From Oscillospiraceae bacterium (lineage in GTDB: Bacteria; Bacillota; Clostridia; Oscillospirales; Ruminococcaceae): DNA of 64,000 nucleotides. This document shows, piece by piece, positions 41,893 through 50,100 of this stretch. The position numbers and the translations under genes are program-made. The notes under the pieces were generated by a model that was given only the letters and a program-made list of their open reading frames with translations, searched no databases and had not been told where the DNA came from. The DNA lies in NCBI GenBank assembly GCA_021769525.1, contig JAETSQ010000001.1, positions 91,679 to 155,678 on the forward strand, read 5' to 3'. The first letter of the stretch is position 1. Each line of letters starts with the position of its first letter.

Positions 41893-42690
41893 ATGGACCA
41901 ACGATTGGAACTTCTGCGAGAGAAAAAAGGTTTTCTTTGCGATATGGACGGCGTCATCTACCACGGCAACAAGCTGCTGCCTGGGGTGCGGGAATTTGTA
42001 GACTGGCTGTACAGGGAGAACAAGAGCTTCCTCTTCCTCACCAACTCCAGCGAGCGCAGCCCCAAGGAGCTGCAGCAGAAGCTGGAGCGCATGGGCCTTG
42101 CAGTGGATGAGAGCCACTTCTATACCAGCGCTTTGGCTACCGCCAGCTTTTTGAGCCGCCAGTCCCCCGGCTGCTCCGCCTATGTCATCGGCGCTCCCGG
42201 TCTGGTGGGGGCTCTTTACAGCGCCGGCATCACCATGAACGATGTGAACCCCGACTACGTGGTGGTGGGGGAGACCAGCAGCTACGGCTTTGAGAACATC
42301 CAGAAGGCGGTGACCCTGGTGCTGGCAGGCGCCAAGCTCATCGGGACCAACAGCGACCTCACAGGTCCCGTGGAGGGGGGCATCGCCCCCGCCTGCCGGG
42401 CCCTTACCGCCCCCATCGAGCTTGCCACCGGCAAGACCGCCTACTTTGTGGGCAAGCCCAACCCCCTGATGATGCGCACCGGCCTCAAGCTCCTGGGGTG
42501 CCACTCCGCCGAGGCCGCCATGATCGGCGACCGGATGGACACCGACATCATCGCCGGCATCGAGACCGGCCTGGACACCGCCCTGGTCCTCTCCGGCGTC
42601 ACCGCCCAGAAGGACATCGACCGCTACCCCTATCGCCCCGCCCATGTCCTGAAAGGGGTGGGGGACATCCCCCCGGAGGGCTCGCGCTGA
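41893..42690 (+). CDS. HAD-IIA family phosphatase, NagD-like
   Basis: A 265-residue HAD hydrolase of subclass IIA. Motif I CDMDGVIYHGN (nucleophile Asp and general acid Asp), motif II LTNSSERS, motif III Lys in KPNPLM, and motif IV MIGDRMDTDI are all present, with a type C2a cap between. NagD-type enzymes dephosphorylate nucleotide monophosphates or sugar phosphates. Single gene with its own promoter and terminator. Confidence 0.93.
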   Translation: MDQRLELLREKKGFLCDMDGVIYHGNKLLPGVREFVDWLYRENKSFLFLTNSSERSPKELQQKLERMGLAVDESHFYTSALATASFLSRQSPGCSAYVIGAPGLVGALYSAGITMNDVNPDYVVVGETSSYGFENIQKAVTLVLAGAKLIGTNSDLTGPVEGGIAPACRALTAPIELATGKTAYFVGKPNPLMMRTGLKLLGCHSAEAAMIGDRMDTDIIAGIETGLDTALVLSGVTAQKDIDRYPYRPAHVLKGVGDIPPEGSR

Positions 42691-42696
42691 GCCGCT

Positions 42697-42724
42697 GGGA
42701 CGGCCTTTTCCGGAGGGCCGTCCC
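42697..42724 (+). terminator. Terminator of the NagD-like gene
   Basis: GGGACGGCC and GGCCGTCCC arms followed by TTTTGC. Confidence 0.85.
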
Positions 42725-42729
42725 TTTTG

Positions 42730-43297
42730 CTTTTTCCGCCGCAAAATTCCCTGTGCCGCTCTGGGGATACCCGTGCCGGGCTTTCGGTGTTTTAAGCGGA
42801 ATTGCCTTTGCGGGACAAGAAACGATATAGGCGTTACATACGTGACAATAATAATTTAAAATGGGGATATTTCCCAAAGCCCAAATATTGCGGACAGGGC
42901 ATATTTTTTGATTTTTAGAAAAGGGTATATGACCTTTTTATATCGTCCGTCCATTATGGATGACATACGAAAATACCCGGCGCATAAACGGGACAGGTAA
43001 AACAAAATCATTTCACATATTCAGCAAAAACTTTTTTGGGTTTACGGCGGTCGCAAAAAATGCCGGATCGCCAAATTTTTCCAAAACAAAAATCGCTGAC
43101 AGTGAATTATTTCCCGTATCACGAAAGTAGAAAACATTTTTTCTTGTATGAATGGTGCCCGCCGGTTTTTAATTTGCCGGTTCGAGGATATTGCGTTTTG
43201 TTTTTTATGGTCAAAATGTCCTGAACAAAAATGCCGGACTGCACAAAGGGTAAGAGAAACAAGAAGCGGTAAAATGAGTTTCCAAAAGGACAGAACA
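42730..43297. other. AT-rich intergenic island without a recognisable gene
   Basis: Composition changes from the GC-rich surroundings to a strongly AT-rich run from about 42830 to 43290. I see only short frames with no ribosome site and no family. There are repeated small words (GCCGG near 43063, 43165, 43183, 43233) and A/T tracts. A strong terminator closes it. It could be a lost gene, an untranslated RNA, or a transfer scar; none can be shown. Confidence 0.5.
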
Positions 43298-43326
43298 ACA
43301 CCCCGGCGTAAAAAACGCCGGGGTGT
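43298..43326. terminator. Terminator after mntP
   Basis: ACACCCCGGCG and CGCCGGGGTGT arms; it lies 15 bp after the mntP stop and carries TTGTTC on the minus strand and TTTGA on the plus strand. Confidence 0.85.
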
Positions 43327-43340
43327 TTGATATTCTGCTT

Positions 43341-43907
43341 TTATCCCAGGATCCCCAGGTGCTCCAGCAGGATCTTTGCGCCCATAAGGATCAGGACGAT
43401 CCCGCCAGCCAGTTCCGCCTGAGATCTATACCGGGCGCCGAAGACGCTGCCCACCTTTACCCCTGCGGCGGAAAAGAGGAAGGTGGTGAGGCCGATGAGG
43501 CCCACTGCGGGCAGGATGCTCACCCCCAGGAAAGCGAAGGTGATGCCCACCGCCAGAGCATCGATGCTGGTAGCTACCGCCAGGGGAAGCATGGCGCGGG
43601 GACCGAAGGAGGCCTCCATCACCTGGCACTCGGCGCACTCCCTGGATCCCCGGATCATATTGAAGCCGATAAACGCCAGGAGACCAAAGACGATCCAGTG
43701 ATCCACCTGGGTGATGAGGCTTTCCAGGCGGGTGCCCAGGAGGTATCCCACCAGGGGCATCAGGGCCTGGAAGCCCCCGAAGTATCCCCCGGCGGCCAGG
43801 CAGTGCCCCGCCCGGACTTTGCCCACCGAAAGGCCCTTGCAGACGGATACGGCAAAGGCATCCATGGAAAGACCCACTGCGATGAAAAACAATTCAAAAA
43901 ATCCCAT
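43341..43907 (-). CDS. mntP: Manganese exporter MntP
   Basis: A 188-residue six-helix membrane protein with the MntP signature: N-terminal [22 protein letters not shown] and the symmetrical [17 protein letters not shown]. The two Asp-Ala motifs are the metal path. Exports Mn2+. No manganese riboswitch (yybP-ykoY) is visible upstream; instead the gene follows a GNAT gene by 24 bp. Confidence 0.96.
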   Translation of the reverse strand: MGFFELFFIAVGLSMDAFAVSVCKGLSVGKVRAGHCLAAGGYFGGFQALMPLVGYLLGTRLESLITQVDHWIVFGLLAFIGFNMIRGSRECAECQVMEASFGPRAMLPLAVATSIDALAVGITFAFLGVSILPAVGLIGLTTFLFSAAGVKVGSVFGARYRSQAELAGGIVLILMGAKILLEHLGILG

Positions 43908-43930
43908 AGCACAGTCCTCGCACTTTGTTG

Positions 43931-44692
43931 TCAGAATGCCAGAAAAACCGGATATTGATGGCTGAAGCGATACCCCAGCTTTTCGGCCAGGGCCAGGGAG
44001 GGGCGGTTGGCGGCGTCCCAGCTGGGATACCAGCCCCGGTCCAGACAGGCCAGGATCAAGGCCGCTCCGGCGGAGCAGGCCAGCCCCTGGCGCCGGTGTT
44101 CCGGATGGGTGTCGATCTCGATCTCGATGCCTCCAGGGTAGCTGGAATAGGAGGAGGCGCCGGAAACCAGCTCCCCGCCTTCGGTCATCACCGCTACCCC
44201 CAGGCCCAGCCGCCGGTAGGTCTCCCAGTTCCGGTACTGGGACACCAGGTCCCTGCTCCAGGGGGCCTCCAGGCAGCGGGAAAAGAGCTCCTCATCGATG
44301 GGGTGCAGGTGATGACCGGAGGGGAGGGCCGCCGCAGCCTGCTCCAGACGGGGCCGGTGGAAAGCGCCGGGGTCCTTCTTGGTGGCGTAGCGGAAGGAGG
44401 GAGCCAGCTCCTCCTTCCAGCTGCTGCGGATGAGGGCGGACCAGTCCTCATTCGGGGGGATCAGGATCCCTCCGGGAGAGATCCGCTCTTCCGCAAAGCG
44501 AACAAGCTCCGGGGAGGGTCGTCCGGCAAAAAAGAAAAAATCCCCCAGGACCGCCAGAGCAGAGCCGGGCTCCTCCGGATCATCGCCGTAGATATGGCCC
44601 ATCATCCCGGAAAGGCAGGAGAGGACGATGGTGTCCTCCCACCCTGCAAAAAGAGCGGCCCCATTCTGAGGCCGGGCAAGTTTATAGATCAT
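43931..44692 (-). CDS. GNAT acetyltransferase (GNAT_acetyltran type)
   Basis: A 253-residue acetyltransferase. The N-domain [33 protein letters not shown] is typical of the clostridial/bacillus GNAT_acetyltran family. The C-domain has the acetyl-CoA loop [18 protein letters not shown] and ends [17 protein letters not shown]. The start after GGAGCGGGGGCG is chosen. Substrate unknown. mntP lies 24 bp downstream. Confidence 0.88.
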   Translation of the reverse strand: MIYKLARPQNGAALFAGWEDTIVLSCLSGMMGHIYGDDPEEPGSALAVLGDFFFFAGRPSPELVRFAEERISPGGILIPPNEDWSALIRSSWKEELAPSFRYATKKDPGAFHRPRLEQAAAALPSGHHLHPIDEELFSRCLEAPWSRDLVSQYRNWETYRRLGLGVAVMTEGGELVSGASSYSSYPGGIEIEIDTHPEHRRQGLACSAGAALILACLDRGWYPSWDAANRPSLALAEKLGYRFSHQYPVFLAF

Positions 44693-44741
44693 AAAATATC
44701 GCCCCCGCTCCGGCCGAATCTTGCAAAAGCTCCAATGAAAA

Positions 44742-44799
44742 GTTGTATTCACGGCCGCTGAACGCCGGCAGTCCGGCGCTTTCCGGTCGTGAATACAAC
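44742..44799 (-). terminator. Long nested hairpin terminator
   Basis: A 58-bp inverted repeat: GTTGTATTCACGGCC and GGTCGTGAATACAAC pair with one mismatch, and an inner GCCGG/CCGGC hairpin sits in the loop. On the minus strand TTTTC follows, ending the preceding 80-residue gene. Its length is much greater than a usual terminator. Confidence 0.65.
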
Positions 44800-44820
44800 C
44801 TTGCAGTAAGAACTGTTTTC

Positions 44821-45063
44821 TTAGTCGATCTCGACGCCCAGTCTTTCCGCGATCTCCTTGGAAGAAAGGCCGGCTTTTTTGGCGCGGGCGATGAGTTCTT
44901 TGTTGATCTCCGCCTCGGTGCGGCGGCGTTTTCTGGGGCGGAAAAGTTCCGCTTTTTTCTCTTCCAGCAGCTTAATGGCTTCCTTGTGCGCCTGGATCTT
45001 CTTATCCAGTTCTGCCGCCCGCTCTTCCACAGTCCTTCTGACGCGTTTCTGAGTTTCTGCCAT
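44821..45063 (-). CDS. Small basic helical protein with possible HTH
   Basis: An 80-residue protein starting MAETQKRVRRTVEERAAELD, with an excellent ribosome site AAGGAGGAT. Residues 12-45 are a charged helix of coiled-coil type (KKIQAHKEAIKLLEEKKAEL). The end KELIARAKKAGLSSKEIAERLGVEID looks like the first two helices of a helix-turn-helix. No named family. Ends at a strong hairpin. Confidence 0.75.
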   Translation of the reverse strand: MAETQKRVRRTVEERAAELDKKIQAHKEAIKLLEEKKAELFRPRKRRRTEAEINKELIARAKKAGLSSKEIAERLGVEID

Positions 45064-45555
45064 AACAAAAAATCCTCCTTAATGAGTTTTGGTAAATCTA
45101 TTATACCATTTCCAAATAAAAAATCCAGTATATTATGTACTTTTTTAAGAGAAATTTTTTAAATTTATATTGATGTGTTTTTTGGTAAAAGTGCAATAGA
45201 AAAAACCGCAAAAATTCTTTTGATGGGTTTATTGATACGGGGGCCTTCCGCACCATTTGGAGCCCCGGTGCATAGGATAAACTGCGGTCCGGAGAGACCC
45301 TCCGCCGGGAGCGGGGACAGGGCCGGATCCGTTTTGGGGCCGGGGGCGGGAAACGGGGAAGTGCCGCCGGTCCGCAAAGGGGACTGCCAGGCGGCGCGGG
45401 CGGGGGGTGGTCCCCCCATGGCTTTGGGGGGATCCGTGAACAGCCCCCCGCGGGATCCTCCGCCGCCATAAAGGGACAGCCGGGGGCCAGAAGGTCCTCG
45501 GCTGTCTTTGCGCGGTGGGAGGGATACAGCGGTTCCATAAAAGATAAGCGGGCTC
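45064..45555 (+). other. Non-coding region with possible sporulation-type promoter and hairpin
   Basis: AT-rich to about 45235, then GC-rich. GCATAGGAT at 45270-45278 (plus strand) is preceded by TTTGGAGCCCCGGT, almost the same as the sequence before the yqfC box (TTTTGGGGCCCCGGC). Downstream no frame longer than about 17 codons with a start is convincing; a hairpin at 45475-45506 (GACAGCCG/CGGCTGTC) is followed by TTTG and could end a 230-nt transcript, or serve as the nagA-like terminator on the other strand. The function is unknown. Confidence 0.4.
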
Positions 45556-46707
45556 TTAATTGGCCGAATCGTAGATGACATCCCCCTGGCTGATGGTGAG
45601 GCGGACACGGTTGTTTTTGTCCAGCAGCACCAGGTCGGCGTCCTTGCCCACCTCCAGGCTGCCCTTGCGGTGGTAGAGGCCCAGCATCCGGGCGGGGGAG
45701 GAGGAGAAGAGGGGCAGGCATTGGGCCAGGGAGAGCCCCACCGATTCCCCAAGGCGGAAAAGTCCCTCCTCGGCGGTGAGAACACTGCCGGCCCAGCCGC
45801 TGTCATCCAGGTAGGTGAGGGCCCCGTCCCGCAGGGCGGCGCTGCGCTCCCCCAGGGGATAGAGACCGTCCGCCAGCCCGGTGAGGGAAAGGCCGTTGGT
45901 GACCGCCGCCGTCCGGCCGATGCCCTTGGTGTGGAGGAGGAGCCGGAGCAGGGGGGCGGGGGTGCAGCGTGTATCGCAGATGACCTCGCAGAAGAGGTCC
46001 TGCTCCAGGGCGGCGGCCACAAGGCCGGGTTCCTCCTGGCTCATGGGGGCGGTGTAGTGGAAGATGTGGGTGATCCCGATGGCCCCGGCCCGGACGCAGT
46101 CCATCGTCTGCTCATAGGTGGCCCCGGAATGGCCCAGAAAGACCCGCACCCCTTCCGAGGTGAGACGGCGGGTAAATTCCGCGGCGCCGGGCAGCTCCGG
46201 AGAGAGGGTGACCCGGTTGACGATGCCGCCGGAGGCCTCCTGGATGCGGGAGAAGAGGGCGAAGTCCGGCTCCCGCAGGAATTTTTTTGGGGTGTGGCTC
46301 CCCTGCCAGCCCTCCGCCAGAAAGGGCCCCTCCAGGTGGATGCCGGCGATCTGGGGGCAGCCGGCGGCGCCGATGGCGGTGGCCGCCCGCAGGAGGTGCT
46401 CTTCGGTGTCGGCCCGGAGGGTGGGGAGGAAGAAGGTGACCCCGTGGGAAGCGCAGAAATCCCGGAAGGTGCGCACCTCGCGGGGGCTGGTCACCGCCCC
46501 CAGGTCCACCCCCCAGCCCCCGTGGACATGGGCGTCGATGAGGCCGGGGAGGGCCAGCATCCCGTGGCCGTCGATGACCCTGCCGTAGGCGTCCCCTGGG
46601 GGAAGGATCCCCTGGATGCGCCCCTCGCTGATGCGCAGATGGCAGGTCCTCACTTTGCCGTCCAAAACGGCCCGGATATTGGTGACAGTGGTGACGATGG
46701 CGGCCAT
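45556..46707 (-). CDS. nagA: NagA-like amidohydrolase with altered catalytic aspartate
   Basis: A 383-residue member of the N-acetylglucosamine-6-phosphate deacetylase family. Metal-binding elements are GLIDAHVHGG (His60, His62), HLEGPFL (Glu126), FLGHSGATY (His193) and GITHIFHYTAPM (His214). The catalytic aspartate normally found in VTDAM is replaced: here the motif reads AAVTNGLSLTG with Asn271. The usual NAM after THLF is also changed to HYTAPM. With no catalytic Asp, deacetylation of GlcNAc-6-P is doubtful. The gene may be a paralogue acting on a different substrate. No NagB is adjacent. Confidence 0.85.
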   Translation of the reverse strand: MAAIVTTVTNIRAVLDGKVRTCHLRISEGRIQGILPPGDAYGRVIDGHGMLALPGLIDAHVHGGWGVDLGAVTSPREVRTFRDFCASHGVTFFLPTLRADTEEHLLRAATAIGAAGCPQIAGIHLEGPFLAEGWQGSHTPKKFLREPDFALFSRIQEASGGIVNRVTLSPELPGAAEFTRRLTSEGVRVFLGHSGATYEQTMDCVRAGAIGITHIFHYTAPMSQEEPGLVAAALEQDLFCEVICDTRCTPAPLLRLLLHTKGIGRTAAVTNGLSLTGLADGLYPLGERSAALRDGALTYLDDSGWAGSVLTAEEGLFRLGESVGLSLAQCLPLFSSSPARMLGLYHRKGSLEVGKDADLVLLDKNNRVRLTISQGDVIYDSAN

Positions 46708-47023
46708 ATAATTCCCCTTCCTGAAAAGCCCTCTGGGCTTTCCCCCCTCGATCGGATAAATTTTTACGCAAAAATTTCGTTGAAGAGCGATTTCCCTGTG
46801 GAAAATATTTGAAAAAGACAGTATAATAGAATAGGGCCCATGGTTGAAAAAATAAAGCATCCATTCTCTCCGCAGGATCATCGGCCCCGCAAAGAGCCGG
46901 GAGCAGAGCCCGGACGGATGGAAAATCCTTATTTTATTATACACGTTATACAGAAAAGTGCAAGGAAGAATCGGGAAAAATTTGGACGATCCGCTGGCGC
47001 GGGGACAGGAAGGGATGGCGAAA
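46708..47023. promoter_or_regulatory. Divergent promoter region between nagA-like and aldose epimerase
   Basis: 316 bp without a gene. TATAAT occurs at 46822-46827 on the plus strand, and on the minus strand at 46941-46936. -35 boxes are weak. Nothing else is recognised. Confidence 0.4.
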
Positions 47024-47905
47024 ATGCAGCTGACGATGGAGAATGCCCGGTTCCGGGTGGCGGTGGAGATGCTGGGGGCGGAGCTGGCCTCCATCCTGGA
47101 TAAAAGCACCGGACGGGAGTACCTCTGGCAGGGGGACCCCTCGGTGTGGCCCCACAAGGCCCCGGTGCTTTTCCCCATATGCGGGCCCCTGCTGGGGAAC
47201 CGGTATGAGGCCGGCGGGCAGGAGTATGCGATGCCGCCGGGGGGCTTTGCCCTGCGGATGCGCCACAAGCTGGTCTGCCAGGACAAGGGGCTCGTCTGCC
47301 TGCGGCTGGAGAGCACCCCGGAATCGGAGGAGATCTACCCCTGGCGGTTTGCGGTAAAGACCACCTACGCCCTGAAGGGGAACCACATCTCCTGCCAGAT
47401 GAAGGTCCTCAACTACGACCGCAAGACCATGTACTTCCAGTGCGGGTTCCTCACCGCCTTTGGCTGTCCCTTTGTTTCCGGCACCACCCAGGCGGATTAC
47501 GGCCTGCGCCTGGAGCAGGAGGAGGCCCTCACCATCCTGGAGCAGGACGGGGACGGCTTCCTCACCCGGAACACCTGGATGTGGGAGCCGGAGGGGGGAG
47601 TGATCCTCCTGGATTCCGGCAAGCTGGACAGGGGGATCATCGCAAAGGAGCTCACCAGCCAGTACGTTCAGTTCAGCTGCAAAAAAACGGGGGAGTATGT
47701 CCGCCTCTACACCCGCGGGGCCCCCTTTGTCTACCTGCGGGCCGCCCCCGCCGGGGAACGGCGCTTCCTCTGTATGGGGAGCTGGCACGGCGTCCCCGAC
47801 CTGGCGGATGCCCCCGCCGGCTGGGAGGAGAAGGAAAATGTCATCGCCTTGGGCGCGATGGAGGAATACTACGCCCACCAGACCATCGAGATCGGTTCGC
47901 TCTGA
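47024..47905 (+). CDS. Aldose 1-epimerase family protein (LacX-like)
   Basis: A 293-residue galactose-mutarotase-like beta-sandwich. GAELASILDKSTGREYLWQGD and FPICGPLLGNRYEAGGQ are the typical N-terminal landmarks of the LacX subgroup; HKAPVLFP and the C-terminal YYAHQTIEIG region supply conserved residues. The ATG chosen is nine bases after AGGAAGGG; another ATG directly on that site is less likely. Monocistronic. Confidence 0.88.
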   Translation: MQLTMENARFRVAVEMLGAELASILDKSTGREYLWQGDPSVWPHKAPVLFPICGPLLGNRYEAGGQEYAMPPGGFALRMRHKLVCQDKGLVCLRLESTPESEEIYPWRFAVKTTYALKGNHISCQMKVLNYDRKTMYFQCGFLTAFGCPFVSGTTQADYGLRLEQEEALTILEQDGDGFLTRNTWMWEPEGGVILLDSGKLDRGIIAKELTSQYVQFSCKKTGEYVRLYTRGAPFVYLRAAPAGERRFLCMGSWHGVPDLADAPAGWEEKENVIALGAMEEYYAHQTIEIGSL

Positions 47906-47971
47906 GCTGTCAAAAAACTGCATCCCAGGAGCAGAGGCTTGCGTGTGCACGGGGGAAAAAGTGTGAAAAGG

Positions 47972-48030
47972 CTGCGCCCGCAGGCGCGTTTCGGAGCGCA
48001 ACCGCCCGAAGGGCGGCTCTTAGCGCGGAG
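47972..48030 (-). repeat. Interspersed hairpin repeat, family B, copy 2 (inverted)
   Basis: Inverse of the copy at 38190: on the minus strand CTCCGCGCTAAGAGCCGCC, loop CTTCGGG, CGGTTGCGCT, CGCGCCTGCGGGCGCAG. The loops differ but the arms agree, so the hairpins are conserved. Confidence 0.65.
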
Positions 48031-48099
48031 ATGGGGCGATGAGCCCCTCTTTTCGCGTAGAGCGAGCATAGCGAGCGGATAACCCCGCCGCAGCGGTCG

Positions 48100-48163
48100 C
48101 CTCACTCCGACCAAACAGAAGGACCGGTCCATGGACCGGTCCTTCTGTTTGGTCGGAGTGAGG
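48100..48163. repeat. 64-bp perfect palindrome overlapping tRNA-Pro 3' end
   Basis: The left arm CCTCACTCCGACCAAACAGA and the following GGACCGGTCC are the exact reverse complement of the right arm; centre is between 48131 and 48132. The tRNA 3' end, including acceptor strand and CCA, is contained in one arm, and the other arm repeats it inverted downstream. The central GGACCGGTCC pair with AT loop would make a strong terminator. Confidence 0.85.
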
Positions 48164-48225
48164 TGGCTCGAACACCCGGCTTCCTCGTCCCGAACGAGGC
48201 GCGCTACCAGCTGCGCTACACCCCG
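48150..48225 (-). tRNA. tRNA-Pro (anticodon CGG)
   Basis: 76 nt with CCA encoded. The acceptor strands CGGGGTG and CACTCCG pair with one G-U. D arm GCGCAGCTGGTAGCGC, anticodon arm CCTCG-TTCGGGA-CGAGG with CGG, and T arm GGGTG-TTCGAGC-CACCT are all present. It reads CCG proline codons. The T-arm and acceptor are inside the long palindrome. Confidence 0.93.
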
Positions 48226-48305
48226 GCGACATCCCCAAAACGGGATACCTCAATTATTATACCGTTTCCAGCCCAAAAGTCAAGACCTGCCCCGATAAAA
48301 AACGC

Positions 48306-49022
48306 CTACCTCTGCCGGGCCTCCAGGATCAGCCCCCGGACCTTCTCCCCGATGAGCTTGGATTCCTCCCGGCTCATCCCCTGGGTGGGGACGGGGGGCA
48401 GGACCTTTACCCGCACCGAGGCCGGGTGGATCCACATATGGTTGGCCTCCATCACCCTGTAGGTCCCGTCAATGACCACCGGGACCACCGGGACGCCGGC
48501 CTTCAGGGCGGCCCGGAACCCGCCGTTTTTGAATTCCCCCATCTCGTCCCCCCGGCTGCGGGTGCCCTCCGGGAAGATGATGAAGGACCGCCCCCGCTGG
48601 GTCATGTTCTTTGCCGCCTCCCCCAGGGCGGCTACCGACTGCCGGGCATTGTCCCGGTCGATGAAAACACAGTCCAGCAGCTCCATCCAGGTGCGGATGA
48701 GGGGGATCTTCTTCACCTCCTGCTTGGAGACCAGGGGGTGGGGCTTGTCCAGCCAGGCCAGCAGCACCGGGATGTCAAAATAGCTCTGATGGTTGGGAAC
48801 GAATACCGCGGGCCCCTCCGGAATATTCTCCAGGCCGGAGAGTTCCACCCGCACCCCCGCCAGGCGCAGGAGGGAGCGGGCCCATTTTTGGACCATGGAC
48901 TCCACCAGGGCATCCCGCGCCTCCAGCTCCCCGGCGGCCTCAAGCCGCCGGGCCTTTTTCATCTTTGGCAGCGCAAAGAGGAGATACCCCCAAAAGTAGA
49001 TGAACCAGATGATCGTCCGCAT
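48306..49022 (-). CDS. plsC: 1-acyl-sn-glycerol-3-phosphate acyltransferase
   Basis: A 238-residue PlsC: N-terminal membrane helix, catalytic NHQSYFD (His78, Asp83), FIDRD, and the acyl-phosphate binding FPEGTRSRG near residue 150. It adds the second acyl chain to lysophosphatidate in phospholipid synthesis. The start uses GGAGAAGGGGCGG. Promoter: GTGACA (49084-49079), 17-bp spacer, TATAAT (49061-49056). Confidence 0.94.
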   Translation of the reverse strand: MRTIIWFIYFWGYLLFALPKMKKARRLEAAGELEARDALVESMVQKWARSLLRLAGVRVELSGLENIPEGPAVFVPNHQSYFDIPVLLAWLDKPHPLVSKQEVKKIPLIRTWMELLDCVFIDRDNARQSVAALGEAAKNMTQRGRSFIIFPEGTRSRGDEMGEFKNGGFRAALKAGVPVVPVVIDGTYRVMEANHMWIHPASVRVKVLPPVPTQGMSREESKLIGEKVRGLILEARQR

Positions 49023-49055
49023 AAAAACCGCCCCTTCTCCGGTGATGTCAGAACC

Positions 49056-49084
49056 ATTATACACCGGTTGGGGGCCTTTGTCAC
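49056..49084 (-). promoter_or_regulatory. plsC promoter
   Basis: GTGACA, 17-bp spacer, TATAAT. A divergent promoter for the next plus-strand gene lies about 20 bp away (TTGACT 49100-49105, TATGAT 49122-49127). Confidence 0.65.
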
Positions 49085-49146
49085 CCCCCGGAAAACCGGT
49101 TGACTTTCTGGCGGAAAGTTGTATGATATATAATATGACTTTTTTT

Positions 49147-49190
49147 AGAGCCTGTTCAGGCGGTGCGCCGGGAGATACTAAGCAGGTTCT
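49147..49190. repeat. Interspersed hairpin repeat, family A, copy 2
   Basis: AGAGCCTGTTCAGGCGGTGC then GCCGGGAGAT and AGCAGGTTCT; 44 bp, in the 5' leader of the CmpB-family gene. Shares the constant part with the copy at 28889 and lacks eight bases from its loop. Confidence 0.65.
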
Positions 49191-49220
49191 TGTGTTTCAG
49201 CTTGCAGCAGGAGGATCGGA

Positions 49221-50081
49221 ATGCTCGTCGCGGCGAAAGTTTTTCTTTGGTTCATCCTTTACAGCTTTTTCGGGTGGGTATATGAGTCCACCCTATGCTC
49301 CATCACCTCCCGGTCCCTGGTGAACCGGGGCTTCCTCAACGGGCCGCTCTGCCCGGTATACGGCTTCGGGGCGCTGACGGTGATCCTGGCCTTCTGGCGG
49401 GAACCGGACATCAGCCCCTGGAACCTTTTTTTCTCCAGCATGGTCCTCACCTGCACCCTGGAGTATATCACCTCCTGGGCGATGGAAAAACTGTTCCATG
49501 CCCGGTGGTGGGATTACAGCGAGTACCGGTACAACATCAACGGGCGGGTGTGCCTGCTGGGGGCCCTGGCCTTCGGCTCCTTTTCGGTGGTGCTCATCAA
49601 GGCGGTGCACCCGCGGGTGATGGCGGCAGTGGACGCCCTCTCCTCCGGGTGGATCTTTACCGCCGCGGGGGTCTGCTTTGCCGCCGGGGCGGCGGACTGC
49701 TTTGTGACGGTGCGGCATATCCTCACCCTCAACGGGCGGCTGGCGGAGATCCAGGAAGCCGTGGACGCCTACAAGGCCCAGGCCCGCCAGCGGGCGGAGA
49801 CCCTGCGGGAAAGCCTCCAGCTCCGCCTGGAGGAGAGCATCGGCGCCTCCGCCCTGGAGGAGCTGCGGGGCAGCCGCCCGGCGGTGGCGCTGGAAGAGCT
49901 GCGGGAGCGGCTGGAGGAGCGCTTCGAGGAGAGCTCCTACAATTCCCGCCGCATCCAGTCCCTTCTGGAGCTGCGCAAATTCCAAGACCGCCGTTTGCTG
50001 CGGGCCTTCCCCAAGCTGGCCTCCACCCGGTATAAGGAGGCCCTGGAGAAGCTGCGGGAACGCATCGAGCAGGTGAAGTAA
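49221..50081 (+). CDS. Putative ABC transporter permease-like CmpB family membrane protein
   Basis: A 286-residue protein with five N-terminal helices and a long C-terminal coiled coil from about 165 (LAEIQEAVDAYKAQARQRAE to the end, rich in Glu, Arg and Leu). The N-terminal FLWFILYSFFGWVYESTLCS and NRGFLNGPLCPVYGFGAL are typical of the PF06541-type (ABC_trans_CmpB) family in clostridia. The transport role is not demonstrated. Next gene (MATE) follows after 19 bp, so the two may be expressed together. Confidence 0.8.
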   Translation: MLVAAKVFLWFILYSFFGWVYESTLCSITSRSLVNRGFLNGPLCPVYGFGALTVILAFWREPDISPWNLFFSSMVLTCTLEYITSWAMEKLFHARWWDYSEYRYNINGRVCLLGALAFGSFSVVLIKAVHPRVMAAVDALSSGWIFTAAGVCFAAGAADCFVTVRHILTLNGRLAEIQEAVDAYKAQARQRAETLRESLQLRLEESIGASALEELRGSRPAVALEELRERLEERFEESSYNSRRIQSLLELRKFQDRRLLRAFPKLASTRYKEALEKLRERIEQVK

Positions 50082-50100
50082 GGAGAATCAAACAAATCTT

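Noticed and set aside
42730..43297. Several 60-codon frames in the AT-rich island
   Set aside because: No ribosome sites, no shared family, frames end randomly; described as non-coding.
43907..43960. Manganese riboswitch (yybP-ykoY) upstream of mntP
   Set aside because: Only 24 bp separate mntP from the upstream gene, too short for the element.
45270..45506. SRP, RNase P or tmRNA gene
   Set aside because: None of the conserved core words is present; the true SRP RNA is near dnaX.
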